Source: Paracoccaceae bacterium | GTDB lineage: Bacteria > Pseudomonadota > Alphaproteobacteria > Rhodobacterales > Rhodobacteraceae | Direction: 5' to 3' | Length of the DNA: 64,000 nt | Assembly: GCA_006226775.1 (NCBI GenBank) | Contig: SBGD01000031.1 | Span: 1-64,000, forward strand | Part shown: positions 8,641 to 16,543 of the stretch, in pieces | Layout: every line of letters begins with the position of its first letter | How positions within the stretch are numbered: the first letter of the stretch is position 1 | The notes under the pieces: model-generated | Told to the model about the DNA's origin: nothing | What the model saw: the letters and a program-made list of their open reading frames with translations, nothing else | The model's database searches: none | Program-made: the position numbers and the translations under genes

Positions 8641-9386
8641 CAGTTCACCGCCAGCGCGGCCAGCCGCGCCTCGACCTGGGCGCTCAGCGTCTGCGCCATG
8701 GTGCGGATCGCCAGGTCGCCGTTGCGCTCGGCCCGCTCGAGGTAGCCGCGCACCCGCATCAGCCCGCCTTCGTCGAGATCCTTGCGCGCAAGGTCGGTCA
8801 TGGCGAGGCTCAGCACCATGCGCGCGCCGCCGCTCGTCAGGATCTTCTCGCGCGTGGCGTCGGACATCGGCCCGAAAAGCCGCCCCTCGCCGTTCAGGGC
8901 GACAAGCGCGTCCTGCGCCCGGGTATTGCCGGCCCAGGCATGGCCGTAAAGCACGCGGATCGACTGCGACAGCCGCTCGGCGGGCTCGGTGCCGGGGGTG
9001 AGCCGGTAGAGCGCGGCGATCATCTCGCCGAGCATGCCCCGGCGGCCCGCCCCGGCGGCGACAGCGGCATAAAACGCCATGTCCGAGGCGCTCTCGGGCA
9101 TGGCGCCCGAGCGCATCGCCTTGACCAGCTTCAGCGCCGCCAGCGAATCGCCGCGGTCGGCCAGCTTGCGCAGATCGGCCAGGCTCATCGCCGCGCCGCC
9201 GACCATGGCCTTGCGCAGCGGGCGCAGCGCCCAGGGCAACTGGTTGGTATGGGTGATGCCGCGGTCGACCACGACGGAAATCTGCCGCGCGTCCGAGTCC
9301 GACGGCAGCGCCATCGGTTCGGCCAGGGCCGCGGAGGCCAAAAGCCCCGCCGCCAGTGTCACAGCCCGGATCGCGCGGTTCACCAT
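8640..9386 (-). CDS. Exported helical-repeat protein of the alginate operon, unknown
   Basis: I do not recognise this 248-residue protein. It has an N-terminal signal peptide (VTLAAGLLASAALA) followed by a mostly helical domain. Segments such as LRKLADRGDSLAALKLVKAM and YGHAWAGNTRAQDALVAL look like Sel1/TPR-type helix pairs. It sits between algG and algX: it begins 3 bases after the algG stop, and its own stop overlaps the algX start by one base. It is therefore certainly co-translated with the polymer machinery and likely to be a periplasmic scaffold or export partner. It does not resemble AlgF or AlgE. Confidence 0.7.
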   Translation of the reverse strand: MVNRAIRAVTLAAGLLASAALAEPMALPSDSDARQISVVVDRGITHTNQLPWALRPLRKAMVGGAAMSLADLRKLADRGDSLAALKLVKAMRSGAMPESASDMAFYAAVAAGAGRRGMLGEMIAALYRLTPGTEPAERLSQSIRVLYGHAWAGNTRAQDALVALNGEGRLFGPMSDATREKILTSGGARMVLSLAMTDLARKDLDEGGLMRVRGYLERAERNGDLAIRTMAQTLSAQVEARLAALAVN

Positions 9387-9389
9387 CGC

Positions 9390-10874
9390 CTAGATCCCGC
9401 CGTCGCAGTGGCTGGGCAGATCGGCGATCGGCACCGCGCCCGAGGCATCCAGCGCCACCGCGGCGCGGCCCTTCAGGTCCGCGGCGATGAACCGCGATTG
9501 CGTCGCCAGGTCGCCATCGAGGAATTTCGGGAACTGCGCGGAAAAGTCGTTGCCGTCCAGCACGATCGCCGCCGCCGTCGCGGTCGCCAGCCCTGAACCA
9601 TTGGCGTCGAGGACGTTGTCCTCGATCCGCGTGACCGCGCCGCGCGACTGGCCCGAGACCCAGATCCCGGCGCTGCGGTTGTCGACCAGCAGGTTGCCCG
9701 AGAGCAGCGCCTCGCGCGAGCGGCGGACCTCGATCCCCTTCTGACGGTTGCCGATCAGCAGGTTGCCGCGGACCCGGGCGCATTTGGCGCGGTCGATCTT
9801 GATGCCGCTGCCGTCGCGCTTCCAGACGATATTGCCGTCGACCATGGTATGGCTGCCGGCGTTCTTGATCAGGATGCCGACCCGGTCGCCCTGCAGGATG
9901 GCATTGCCGGCGATGCGGGTGCCGATCGAGCCGTCGAGCACGCGGATCGCATTGGTCTCGGATTTGCCGGCGATCAGGTTGGCGGTGACCACGGTGTCGA
10001 AGCTCTGCAGGATCACCAGCGCCGCCGACCCGGCATCGGCAATGCGGTTGTTGTCCAGCACCATGCCGCGCGCGGCCTGGACCGAGATGCGGCGCACCCG
10101 TTCGATCACGCTGCCGGTGAGGAAGGATTGCCCCGCCGGACGGTCCAGCGCGGCGCGCGCCACCGACAGGCCGGAGAATTTCACCGTGCTGCCGAAGCCC
10201 AGGTCCGAGATCCGGCTGTCGCGGATCTGCAGCGTGCCCGGCCCGGTGGTGGTGAGGAAGGGGGTGAATTCCTCGTTGTGCGGGCTTGGGCCATTGGTGC
10301 CGCGGATCTCGGCGCCCTCGACCACCAGCCGCCCGAAATTCAGGATGAAGGCACCGTGGCGCCGCGACAGGCGCAGCACTTCGCCCGGGCCCACCCGCAG
10401 CTCGGCGTCATGCCACAGGATCAGCGGCGCGCGCAGTTCCAGCACGCCCGTGCCCGAGACCGCGCCATCGCCCATCACCGCGGCCAGGTCGGCCAGCGAC
10501 AGGCTGCCGCGGTCGATCATCCGCGCCTCGAGCCCGTTCCCGGCCTGGGCTTCGAGCACAGCGCTGTTGTCTTCATGCCCGAAGGCCTGGGCCAGCAGCG
10601 CCATGACGATGCGCAGATCGAAGCGGCTGACCCGCACCGCGGCCGCGCCGCGCGCGGGCAGGGCGCCCAGGTCCGGCACATCGGGCAGGGCGAAACCGGC
10701 CCGTCCCATCAGATCGCGCGGCGTGAGATGCTGCTCGGGATCGGCCTCTACCGCCGCGGCCAGGCCTTCGACGGCCAGCCGCTGGATCTGGCCCGGGCTG
10801 TCGGGCGCGGCCAGGGCCGGACAAGCCAGGGCGGCCAGCAGTCCGAGGACGGCCAGCCGCAGGTGCCGGGTCAT
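9390..10874 (-). CDS. algG: AlgG-like right-handed beta-helix protein without DPHD motif
   Basis: AlgG converts mannuronate to guluronate in the periplasm. This 494-residue protein has a signal peptide (LRLAVLGLLAALACPALA), an N-terminal region of about 140 residues and a long parallel beta-helix with CASH-type repeats (for example DGSGIKIDRAKCARVRGN). EFTPFLTTTGPGTLQIRDSR aligns well with AlgG. The catalytic DPHD motif expected one coil later is missing; the aligned residues read VILQ (287-290). An alternative ATG at 10892 would add six basic residues and overlap manC. Epimerase activity is doubtful; polymer binding or protection is possible. Confidence 0.75.
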   Translation of the reverse strand: MTRHLRLAVLGLLAALACPALAAPDSPGQIQRLAVEGLAAAVEADPEQHLTPRDLMGRAGFALPDVPDLGALPARGAAAVRVSRFDLRIVMALLAQAFGHEDNSAVLEAQAGNGLEARMIDRGSLSLADLAAVMGDGAVSGTGVLELRAPLILWHDAELRVGPGEVLRLSRRHGAFILNFGRLVVEGAEIRGTNGPSPHNEEFTPFLTTTGPGTLQIRDSRISDLGFGSTVKFSGLSVARAALDRPAGQSFLTGSVIERVRRISVQAARGMVLDNNRIADAGSAALVILQSFDTVVTANLIAGKSETNAIRVLDGSIGTRIAGNAILQGDRVGILIKNAGSHTMVDGNIVWKRDGSGIKIDRAKCARVRGNLLIGNRQKGIEVRRSREALLSGNLLVDNRSAGIWVSGQSRGAVTRIEDNVLDANGSGLATATAAAIVLDGNDFSAQFPKFLDGDLATQSRFIAADLKGRAAVALDASGAVPIADLPSHCDGGI

Positions 10875-10881
10875 GGCGCGG

Positions 10882-12285
10882 TCACGACGCATATCTAGCG
10901 CTGCTCGCCAGATCCTGCGGCGCCGATTGCAGGGCGATGGTCAGCACCATGACCTCGACCGGCTCGGACCCGGGGTTGGACAGGGTCGAGGGCGTGGCAT
11001 CGCAAAGCTCCTGCCGGTCGCCTTCGCCCAGCCGCGCCTGAGTGCGGCCATTGGTCAGAAGCACCGCGCCCGCCGCCACGATGGCCTCGCGCCCCGGGGC
11101 GGGATCAAGCCGCATGGTGGCGCCCGGCTTGACGGTGACAAGGCACATGGTCATGTGGTCGCGCGCCACCATCTGGCGGATCGAGCCCCACTCGAAATCG
11201 CTGCGCTGGTGGCGGTCGGCCTCGATCCGTTCCGAGGATTTGAGGTGTTCGGCCACCTTCTTGACGCTCTGGCAATGGCCCACCTTGGTGACCAGCAGCG
11301 CATCGGGGGTGTCCACCACGATGATGTCCTCCAGCCCGACGCAGGTCACCAGCCGCGTGTCCGAGCGGATCATGCAATTCCTGGTCTCGACCGCGATCAC
11401 GTCGCCCTGGATCACGTTGCCCCGGTCGTCGGAGTCCGAAATGCCGTACATCGCGGTCCAGCTGCCCACGTCGCTCCACTCCACGTCCAGCGGGCAGAGC
11501 GCGATGCGGGCGGTCTGCTCGAAGATGGCCTTCTCGGTGGCCTCGTTGTCGGCCTGTTCAAAGGCGGTGCCGTCCAGCAAAAGCCCCTCCGGCGTCTCGG
11601 TGGCGCCGCTCAGGGCGTGGACCACGTGATCCAGCGTCTTGGGGTCATAGCGGGCGTATTCCTCGATGATGGTGGCGGCCTTGAACATGCTGATGCCGCT
11701 GGCCCAATAGGCGATGTCGCTTTCCACCAGCAGCCGCGCCTTGCGGGTGGGTGGCTTTTCGACGAAGCGCTCGACCTCGCGCAGGTTGGGATGCGAGATG
11801 ATCGGCCCGCCGTCGGTGATATAGCCAAAGCCGGTCTCGGCATAGCGCGGCTTGATGCCGAAGGTGATGATATAGCCCTCCGCCGCGCCCTGGCGGACCG
11901 AGCGGATGGTGGTGTTGATGTCGCCTTCGATCACGTGATCGGCGGGCACCACCAGCATCAGCGCCTCGGGGTCGCGCGCCGCCAGCGTCAGCGCCGCCGA
12001 CAGCACCGCGGGGCCGGTATTGCGGCCCATGGGCTCGAGGATCACCTCCGCGCCGCGGCCGATCTGGCGCAACTGGCGGTGCAGGGTGCGCCCGTGTTTC
12101 GACGATGACACGATCACCGGCGTGTTGAACCCGTCGCCGGAATGCCGCTCGACCGCGGACTGGAAGAACGACAGCGACGCCGCGCCGCCGACCTTCTGGA
12201 ACTGCTTGGGGCTCTGGGTACGCGAGATCGGCCAGAGCCGTGTCCCGTTGCCACCGCAGATGATCAGAGGTGTTATCTGTGTCAT
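10882..12285 (-). CDS. manC: Mannose-1-phosphate guanylyltransferase (ManC/AlgA type)
   Basis: It makes GDP-mannose from mannose-1-phosphate and GTP, the precursor oxidised by AlgD. The nucleotidyltransferase motif GGNGTRLWPISR (residues 11-22) and FVEKPP are intact. The protein is 467 residues, full length for the bifunctional AlgA family. The C-terminal cupin has lost the isomerase metal-binding motif: where QMHxHRAEHW is expected the sequence reads MRLDPAPGREA (391-401). It is therefore probably monofunctional, and fructose-6-phosphate isomerisation must come from another gene. Its ATG shares one base with the alg44 stop. Confidence 0.88.
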   Translation of the reverse strand: MTQITPLIICGGNGTRLWPISRTQSPKQFQKVGGAASLSFFQSAVERHSGDGFNTPVIVSSSKHGRTLHRQLRQIGRGAEVILEPMGRNTGPAVLSAALTLAARDPEALMLVVPADHVIEGDINTTIRSVRQGAAEGYIITFGIKPRYAETGFGYITDGGPIISHPNLREVERFVEKPPTRKARLLVESDIAYWASGISMFKAATIIEEYARYDPKTLDHVVHALSGATETPEGLLLDGTAFEQADNEATEKAIFEQTARIALCPLDVEWSDVGSWTAMYGISDSDDRGNVIQGDVIAVETRNCMIRSDTRLVTCVGLEDIIVVDTPDALLVTKVGHCQSVKKVAEHLKSSERIEADRHQRSDFEWGSIRQMVARDHMTMCLVTVKPGATMRLDPAPGREAIVAAGAVLLTNGRTQARLGEGDRQELCDATPSTLSNPGSEPVEVMVLTIALQSAPQDLASSARYAS

Positions 12286-13382
12286 TATCCCTTGGTCCCC
12301 TCTTGAAGCGGCTGCGAGATGATCGGCGTGGACAGCCGCAGGCGGGCCGATTTGCCGATGTCGTCTTCGGTCAGCGCCCCGGCCTGCGGCTCGAGCCGGA
12401 CCGGCAGGAAAAGGTCGCCCTCTTCCGCCGCGGCGCTGGTGGCCGAGGTCAGGATGACCTGCACCGGAATGGTGCGCCCGTCGTCCATCTCGAGATGCAC
12501 GCGCTCGCCGCTCATGGCGCGCGACAGGCCCTCGGTGCTCATCTGGGTCTGCACCCGGACCGAGCGGTTCTGGCCGTAGAGCGTCAGGATCGAATCGCCC
12601 GGCAGCACCGTCGCGCCCTCGAACATGCCATCGGTCAGCGCCACCTCGCAGTCGCAGGGCGACTGGAAGTTCAGCACGTCGCCGGTGGTCGCCGAGAGCG
12701 AATAGAGCACCTCGCCCTTGCCCGCCCCGGGGTTGAGGAAGATGACCTGGCCGCCGCTGGTGGCGCGCATCTCGTTGCCGGCGCGCAGGATGAAGACCGG
12801 GCGCAGCTCGTAGCTGGTGGTATAGCGGGTGAACAGCGCGCTGACCGCGAAGTAGATCAGCACCGAGGACAAAAGCGCCACGCCGATGCTCTTGATCCGC
12901 CGCCGGGCGTCGGCGGCGGTGCCGCCCTTGCCCTTGGCCTCCTTCGGCTGGGTCGGGCCGGTATAGGCCATCATCGCGCCCAGGCTGACCACGTCGCCGG
13001 CGATATAGGTGTTCAGGATATAGCGCAGCTGCGGCAGATGCGGCCCGGTGGGGTCGATGAACTGCAGCGTCAGCTCGTCGCCGGTGTCATTGGTGGTGAC
13101 CCGCGCCTCGGGAAACAGCGTGATGGTGAAGCCGCCGAAATCGAAGCGCAGGCGCACCGCCTGGCGGCTGCCGGTCAGCATCGGCGCGACCGCCTCGCGC
13201 GGCTCGACATAGGCGGCGGTCACCGACAGCCCGGTGCCGGTGAACCTGGCCTCGCCGATCTGGGCGGTGAAGGGCACCGGCAGCACCGGGTGTTCGGTGT
13301 CGAAGCCGAATTCCGCCGGCACCTGCGGCGGCACCGGGGCGCCGTTGTGATCTTTTTCGGTTGTGGCTTTCTCGTCGAGCAT
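12285..13382 (-). CDS. alg44: Alg44-like PilZ/membrane-fusion subunit of the polymer synthase
   Basis: Alg44 couples c-di-GMP binding to the synthase Alg8 and spans the periplasm. This 365-residue protein has an N-terminal PilZ-like domain (about 25-130), one transmembrane helix (IKSIGVALLSSVLIYFAVSAL, about 165-185) and a periplasmic domain like a membrane-fusion protein (GGQVIFLNPGAGKGEVLYSL and onward). The c-di-GMP motif RxxxR is absent (HPVLP, residues 31-35) and D/NxSxxG is reduced to GLSVTAA. Regulation by c-di-GMP through this site is therefore unlikely. It lies 9 bases after alg8. Confidence 0.8.
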   Translation of the reverse strand: MLDEKATTEKDHNGAPVPPQVPAEFGFDTEHPVLPVPFTAQIGEARFTGTGLSVTAAYVEPREAVAPMLTGSRQAVRLRFDFGGFTITLFPEARVTTNDTGDELTLQFIDPTGPHLPQLRYILNTYIAGDVVSLGAMMAYTGPTQPKEAKGKGGTAADARRRIKSIGVALLSSVLIYFAVSALFTRYTTSYELRPVFILRAGNEMRATSGGQVIFLNPGAGKGEVLYSLSATTGDVLNFQSPCDCEVALTDGMFEGATVLPGDSILTLYGQNRSVRVQTQMSTEGLSRAMSGERVHLEMDDGRTIPVQVILTSATSAAAEEGDLFLPVRLEPQAGALTEDDIGKSARLRLSTPIISQPLQEGTKG

Positions 13383-13391
13383 GGTGTCGCC

Positions 13392-14870
13392 TCAAACCTT
13401 GGTGAAATGAAGAATGGCAAGGGTCAGCCAGACCAGCGCAAGCACGTGATGCGCCCTGGATTCCATCGCCTTGAGCTTGTCGCGGAAGGCCACGACCACG
13501 CCGCCGGACCCGCTGCCTTGCCGGGTCCATTTCTGCTTGTCCATGCGGAACATGACATAGGTCTTGAGCGCGGCGCCCACGACCTGGCTGAAATAGAGGA
13601 TCGGCGGATGGGTGACCGGAAACCATGTGCCGCGAAACAGCGCAATGATGACGCAGAAGATGTAGCGGGTGACCATGACCCAGGCGATATAGAGCGGGAT
13701 CACCGAGGGCGTGACCATCAGCGCCGCCAGCACCACGGTGATCGGGCCGACCAGCGTGGTCCACATCGACACCCGCTGATCGAGGATCGACCACCAGGTA
13801 AAGCCGCCGATCACCCGCGGCGACAGGCGCAGCGCGCGGCCATTGGTGCGGATCATGTTGCCGAACCAACGCACCATCAGGGTCTTGGAGCTGTCGAGGA
13901 AGGTCGGGCGCGGTTGGAACTCGTAGGACACCGAGGCCACGTCCGGCAGGTAGTGCATCTCGTAGCCGTTCTTCAGCAGCCAGAACCAGGTCGACTTGTC
14001 GTCGCCGGTCAGGAACTTGACCCGGCCCAGGCGCCAGTGATCGAGGAAATCGGCATTGATGCCGTCGATGAAGGTCGGATCGGTGGCCAGATCGGCGCGG
14101 AACACGCTCATCCGCCCGGTCAGGGTCAGCACGTGCTTCGACAGGCCCATCGAGCACATCATCACCTGCCGCTGGTTGAAGCGCAGCACGAACCAGTCCT
14201 TGAACAGGCTCTCGCGGCCCACTTCGACCGCCTCGTCGGTGGTCAGCGCGCCGACCTTGGGGTTGGTGAAGACCGGGGCGGATTCGTACCAGATGTCTTC
14301 CGGCACCATGGTGTCGCCGTCGACGAAGACCAGGATGTCGCGGTGGGTGGGGGAATGGCTGCCGATGATCCGCAGCGTCTTGGCCAGCGCGTCACGCTTG
14401 CCCGCGGCCTTGATGCGGTCGATGATCAGGTGGACGCGGCTCATGTCCTCGGCTTGCGTCTCGTAGATCTGCCGGATCAGCCGCTCGTCCGCGCCATCGA
14501 CCACCGAGGCGACGATGGTCGCCCCGTCGCGCGCGCGGGATGCGGCGCGAAAGACGCTGCGGTAGACCGGCAGCGTCACATGTGGCTCGACCATGTAGGA
14601 GGTCACCAGCATGTACATGTGCGATCGGCCCTTGCGCGCGGCAAACCTCCGGCGGTTGCGCCTCTTGCGCCTGGGATGCACGATGCGGCGAAAGATCACC
14701 GCGCGGGTGAAGTTGATCGCCGCCCAGCTGTAGCGCCAGGTGCCCAGGAACCCCATGATGAAGATCGTGTTGGTCGCATAGGAGATTTCCCCCAGTGCCG
14801 TTTTCGGCACCAGGGTCACCAGCAGGACCACCACTGAGAAATACGCCATATGGGTCAGGGCAAGCATCAT
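13392..14870 (-). CDS. alg8: Alg8 family-2 glycosyltransferase, mannuronan synthase
   Basis: This is the inner-membrane polymerase that uses GDP-mannuronate. The 492 residues include two N-terminal transmembrane helices, a cytosolic GT2 domain with DGDT (184-187), TGDDKS (288-293) and LMVRWFGNMIR, and several C-terminal helices. These are the substrate, base and RW-type motifs expected of processive synthases, so the enzyme looks active. The ATG at 14870 lies 4 bases after the algD stop; a second Met follows immediately. Together with algD and alg44 it defines the locus as alginate-type rather than cellulose. Confidence 0.9.
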   Translation of the reverse strand: MMLALTHMAYFSVVVLLVTLVPKTALGEISYATNTIFIMGFLGTWRYSWAAINFTRAVIFRRIVHPRRKRRNRRRFAARKGRSHMYMLVTSYMVEPHVTLPVYRSVFRAASRARDGATIVASVVDGADERLIRQIYETQAEDMSRVHLIIDRIKAAGKRDALAKTLRIIGSHSPTHRDILVFVDGDTMVPEDIWYESAPVFTNPKVGALTTDEAVEVGRESLFKDWFVLRFNQRQVMMCSMGLSKHVLTLTGRMSVFRADLATDPTFIDGINADFLDHWRLGRVKFLTGDDKSTWFWLLKNGYEMHYLPDVASVSYEFQPRPTFLDSSKTLMVRWFGNMIRTNGRALRLSPRVIGGFTWWSILDQRVSMWTTLVGPITVVLAALMVTPSVIPLYIAWVMVTRYIFCVIIALFRGTWFPVTHPPILYFSQVVGAALKTYVMFRMDKQKWTRQGSGSGGVVVAFRDKLKAMESRAHHVLALVWLTLAILHFTKV

Positions 14871-14874
14871 CGGC

Positions 14875-16194
14875 TTACCAGCAGATCCCCTCATAGGTGC
14901 CGTCCGACACCTTGTCGCGGTTCATCCGCGTTAGATCCAGCACCGGGCGGTCCTTGGCCGCCGCCTCCAGCGTCGCCACCGTGTCGCGGTAGAAATTGCC
15001 CACCAGGATCGCGCCCGCATCGTTGATCATCGCGTCCAGGTCCGGGGTCATCCGGTCCTTGAGGTCGGGGATCACGTCATTGCCACGGCCCGCGGTCGAG
15101 TTTTCGTTGGCATAGGCCTCGTGGACGTAGGGATCGTAGATATCCACCTGCACGCCGCTCTTGATCAGCCGTGCGGCCAGTTCCGCCAGCGGGCTTTCGC
15201 GCAGGTCGTCGGTGCCCGGCTTGAAGGAGATGCCGACAAAGCCGACCTTCTTCGCGCCGGTGCGTTCGACCATTTCCTCGGCGCGGCGGATCTGGGCCTC
15301 GTTGGCCTCGAGCACCGCGTTGAGCAGATGCGCGGGCGTGCCTTGCGTCTCGGCCAGGTGGCGCAGCGCGCGCACGTCCTTGGGCAGGCAGGATCCGCCG
15401 AAGGCGAAACCGGGACGCATGAAATAGGACGAGATATTGACCTTGGTGTCGGAGCACAGGATCTCCATCACCGTCTGGCCGTCCAACCCGGAGGCCTTGG
15501 CGATATTGCCGATCTCGTTGGCAAAGGTGACCTTGACCGCGCGCCAGGTGTTCGAGGTGTATTTCACCATCTCGGCGGTGCGCACGTCGACCACCTTGAT
15601 CTCGCAGGGCAGGCCCTGGTTGATCTCGGTCAGGATGTCGGCGGTGCCCTGGTCGAGCGCGCCAAAGACGATCAGCCCGGGGTCATAGTAATCCTCGATG
15701 GCGGTGCTTTCGCGCAGGAACTCGGGGTAGTAGCCGACGCCGAAGTCCTTGCCGGCGGTCTTGCCGCTTTCCGCTTCCAGCACCGGGATGCAGGTGCCCT
15801 CGGTCGAGCCGGGCACGATGGTCGAGCGGATGACAACCGCGTGATAGCCGTCCTTCTTGGCAAGGGCGCGGCCGATATTGCGGCAGACGATCTCGACATA
15901 TTTCAGCCCGACCGAGCCATCCGGCGCGCTGGGCGTGCCGACGGCGATGAAGCTGGCATCGGTATTGTCGATGGCATGTTGCACGTCGTCGGTGGCGACC
16001 AGCCGGCCGGCCTTGACCACCTCGGCGATCAGGGGGTCGAGCCCGTTCTCCACGATGGGCGACAGCCCCGCGTTGATTGCATCGATCTTGCCGGGGTCGA
16101 CGTCGACTGCGATCACGTCGTGACCATCACGGGCCAGGCACGCCGCGGAAACCACGCCGACGTAGCCAATGCCGAAGACACTGATTCTTGCCAT
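14875..16194 (-). CDS. algD: GDP-mannose 6-dehydrogenase
   Basis: It oxidises GDP-mannose to GDP-mannuronate with NAD, the committed step of alginate synthesis. The 439-residue protein has the N-terminal Rossmann motif (ISVFGIGYVGVVSAACLA), the central helix connecting region and the catalytic Cys 269 in FGGSCLPKDVRAL. Related UDP-glucose dehydrogenases share the fold, but the Alg8/Alg44 neighbours make GDP-mannose the likely substrate. It is the first gene of the leftward operon, so the promoter lies in the AT-rich DNA at 16195-16440. Confidence 0.92.
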   Translation of the reverse strand: MARISVFGIGYVGVVSAACLARDGHDVIAVDVDPGKIDAINAGLSPIVENGLDPLIAEVVKAGRLVATDDVQHAIDNTDASFIAVGTPSAPDGSVGLKYVEIVCRNIGRALAKKDGYHAVVIRSTIVPGSTEGTCIPVLEAESGKTAGKDFGVGYYPEFLRESTAIEDYYDPGLIVFGALDQGTADILTEINQGLPCEIKVVDVRTAEMVKYTSNTWRAVKVTFANEIGNIAKASGLDGQTVMEILCSDTKVNISSYFMRPGFAFGGSCLPKDVRALRHLAETQGTPAHLLNAVLEANEAQIRRAEEMVERTGAKKVGFVGISFKPGTDDLRESPLAELAARLIKSGVQVDIYDPYVHEAYANENSTAGRGNDVIPDLKDRMTPDLDAMINDAGAILVGNFYRDTVATLEAAAKDRPVLDLTRMNRDKVSDGTYEGICW

Positions 16195-16439
16195 TTCTGC
16201 CTCTCATAACGCTCTTGATGAGCGCTTTTTTTGTTATCGAATTGTGTTCGATTTTTAACGGAATCTTAAATAATCGATGGCCATTGGCAAACCAAAAAGT
16301 TAACGGCGCCGTGCTTATCCACATGGGTTGCAATTCTGCTACAGGATTTGGGCGCTCTTTCAGAACACGCTTGGATTGCATTGCATCCTGCGCATCCGGC
16401 CGAACGCGCGTGATCGGACGGCCCGGGCGCGATCGCGTC
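16195..16439. other. Intergenic region upstream of algD
   Basis: About 245 bases of comparatively AT-rich DNA separate the divergent algD and persulfide dioxygenase operons. It must carry the algD promoter, but I cannot place a convincing -35/-10 pair. On the plus strand the sequence at 16210-16232 is a small terminator-like hairpin (cgctc-ttgat-gagcg followed by a T-run) although no plus-strand gene ends here. I see no coding sequence. Confidence 0.5.
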
Positions 16440-16468
16440 TTGAACAAATTCAAATATCACTATATGAA
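16440..16468 (+). promoter_or_regulatory. Probable promoter with overlapping ArsR-type operator
   Basis: The segment 16449-16468 (TTCAAATATCACTATATGAA) is an imperfect 20-bp palindrome with outer arms TTCA/TGAA and inner ATA/TAT. A TTGAAC -35 candidate at 16440-16445 is 17 bases from TATGAA at 16463-16468, so the palindrome covers the core promoter. The downstream genes are of the type controlled by BigR/SqrR sulfide-sensing ArsR repressors in relatives; the repressor gene itself is not in the window. Confidence 0.5.
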
Positions 16469-16543
16469 ACATGATAACGCAGACCAAGGCGTGCACCGCG
16501 GGGCGACCGGCCCGGCGCTGTCGTCCCGGATCAGGAGCCCATC

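Noticed and set aside
12270-14837. Long plus-strand frame across alg44 and alg8
   Set aside because: The minus-strand proteins carry full GT2 and PilZ/membrane-fusion architecture; the plus-strand translation shows no motif.
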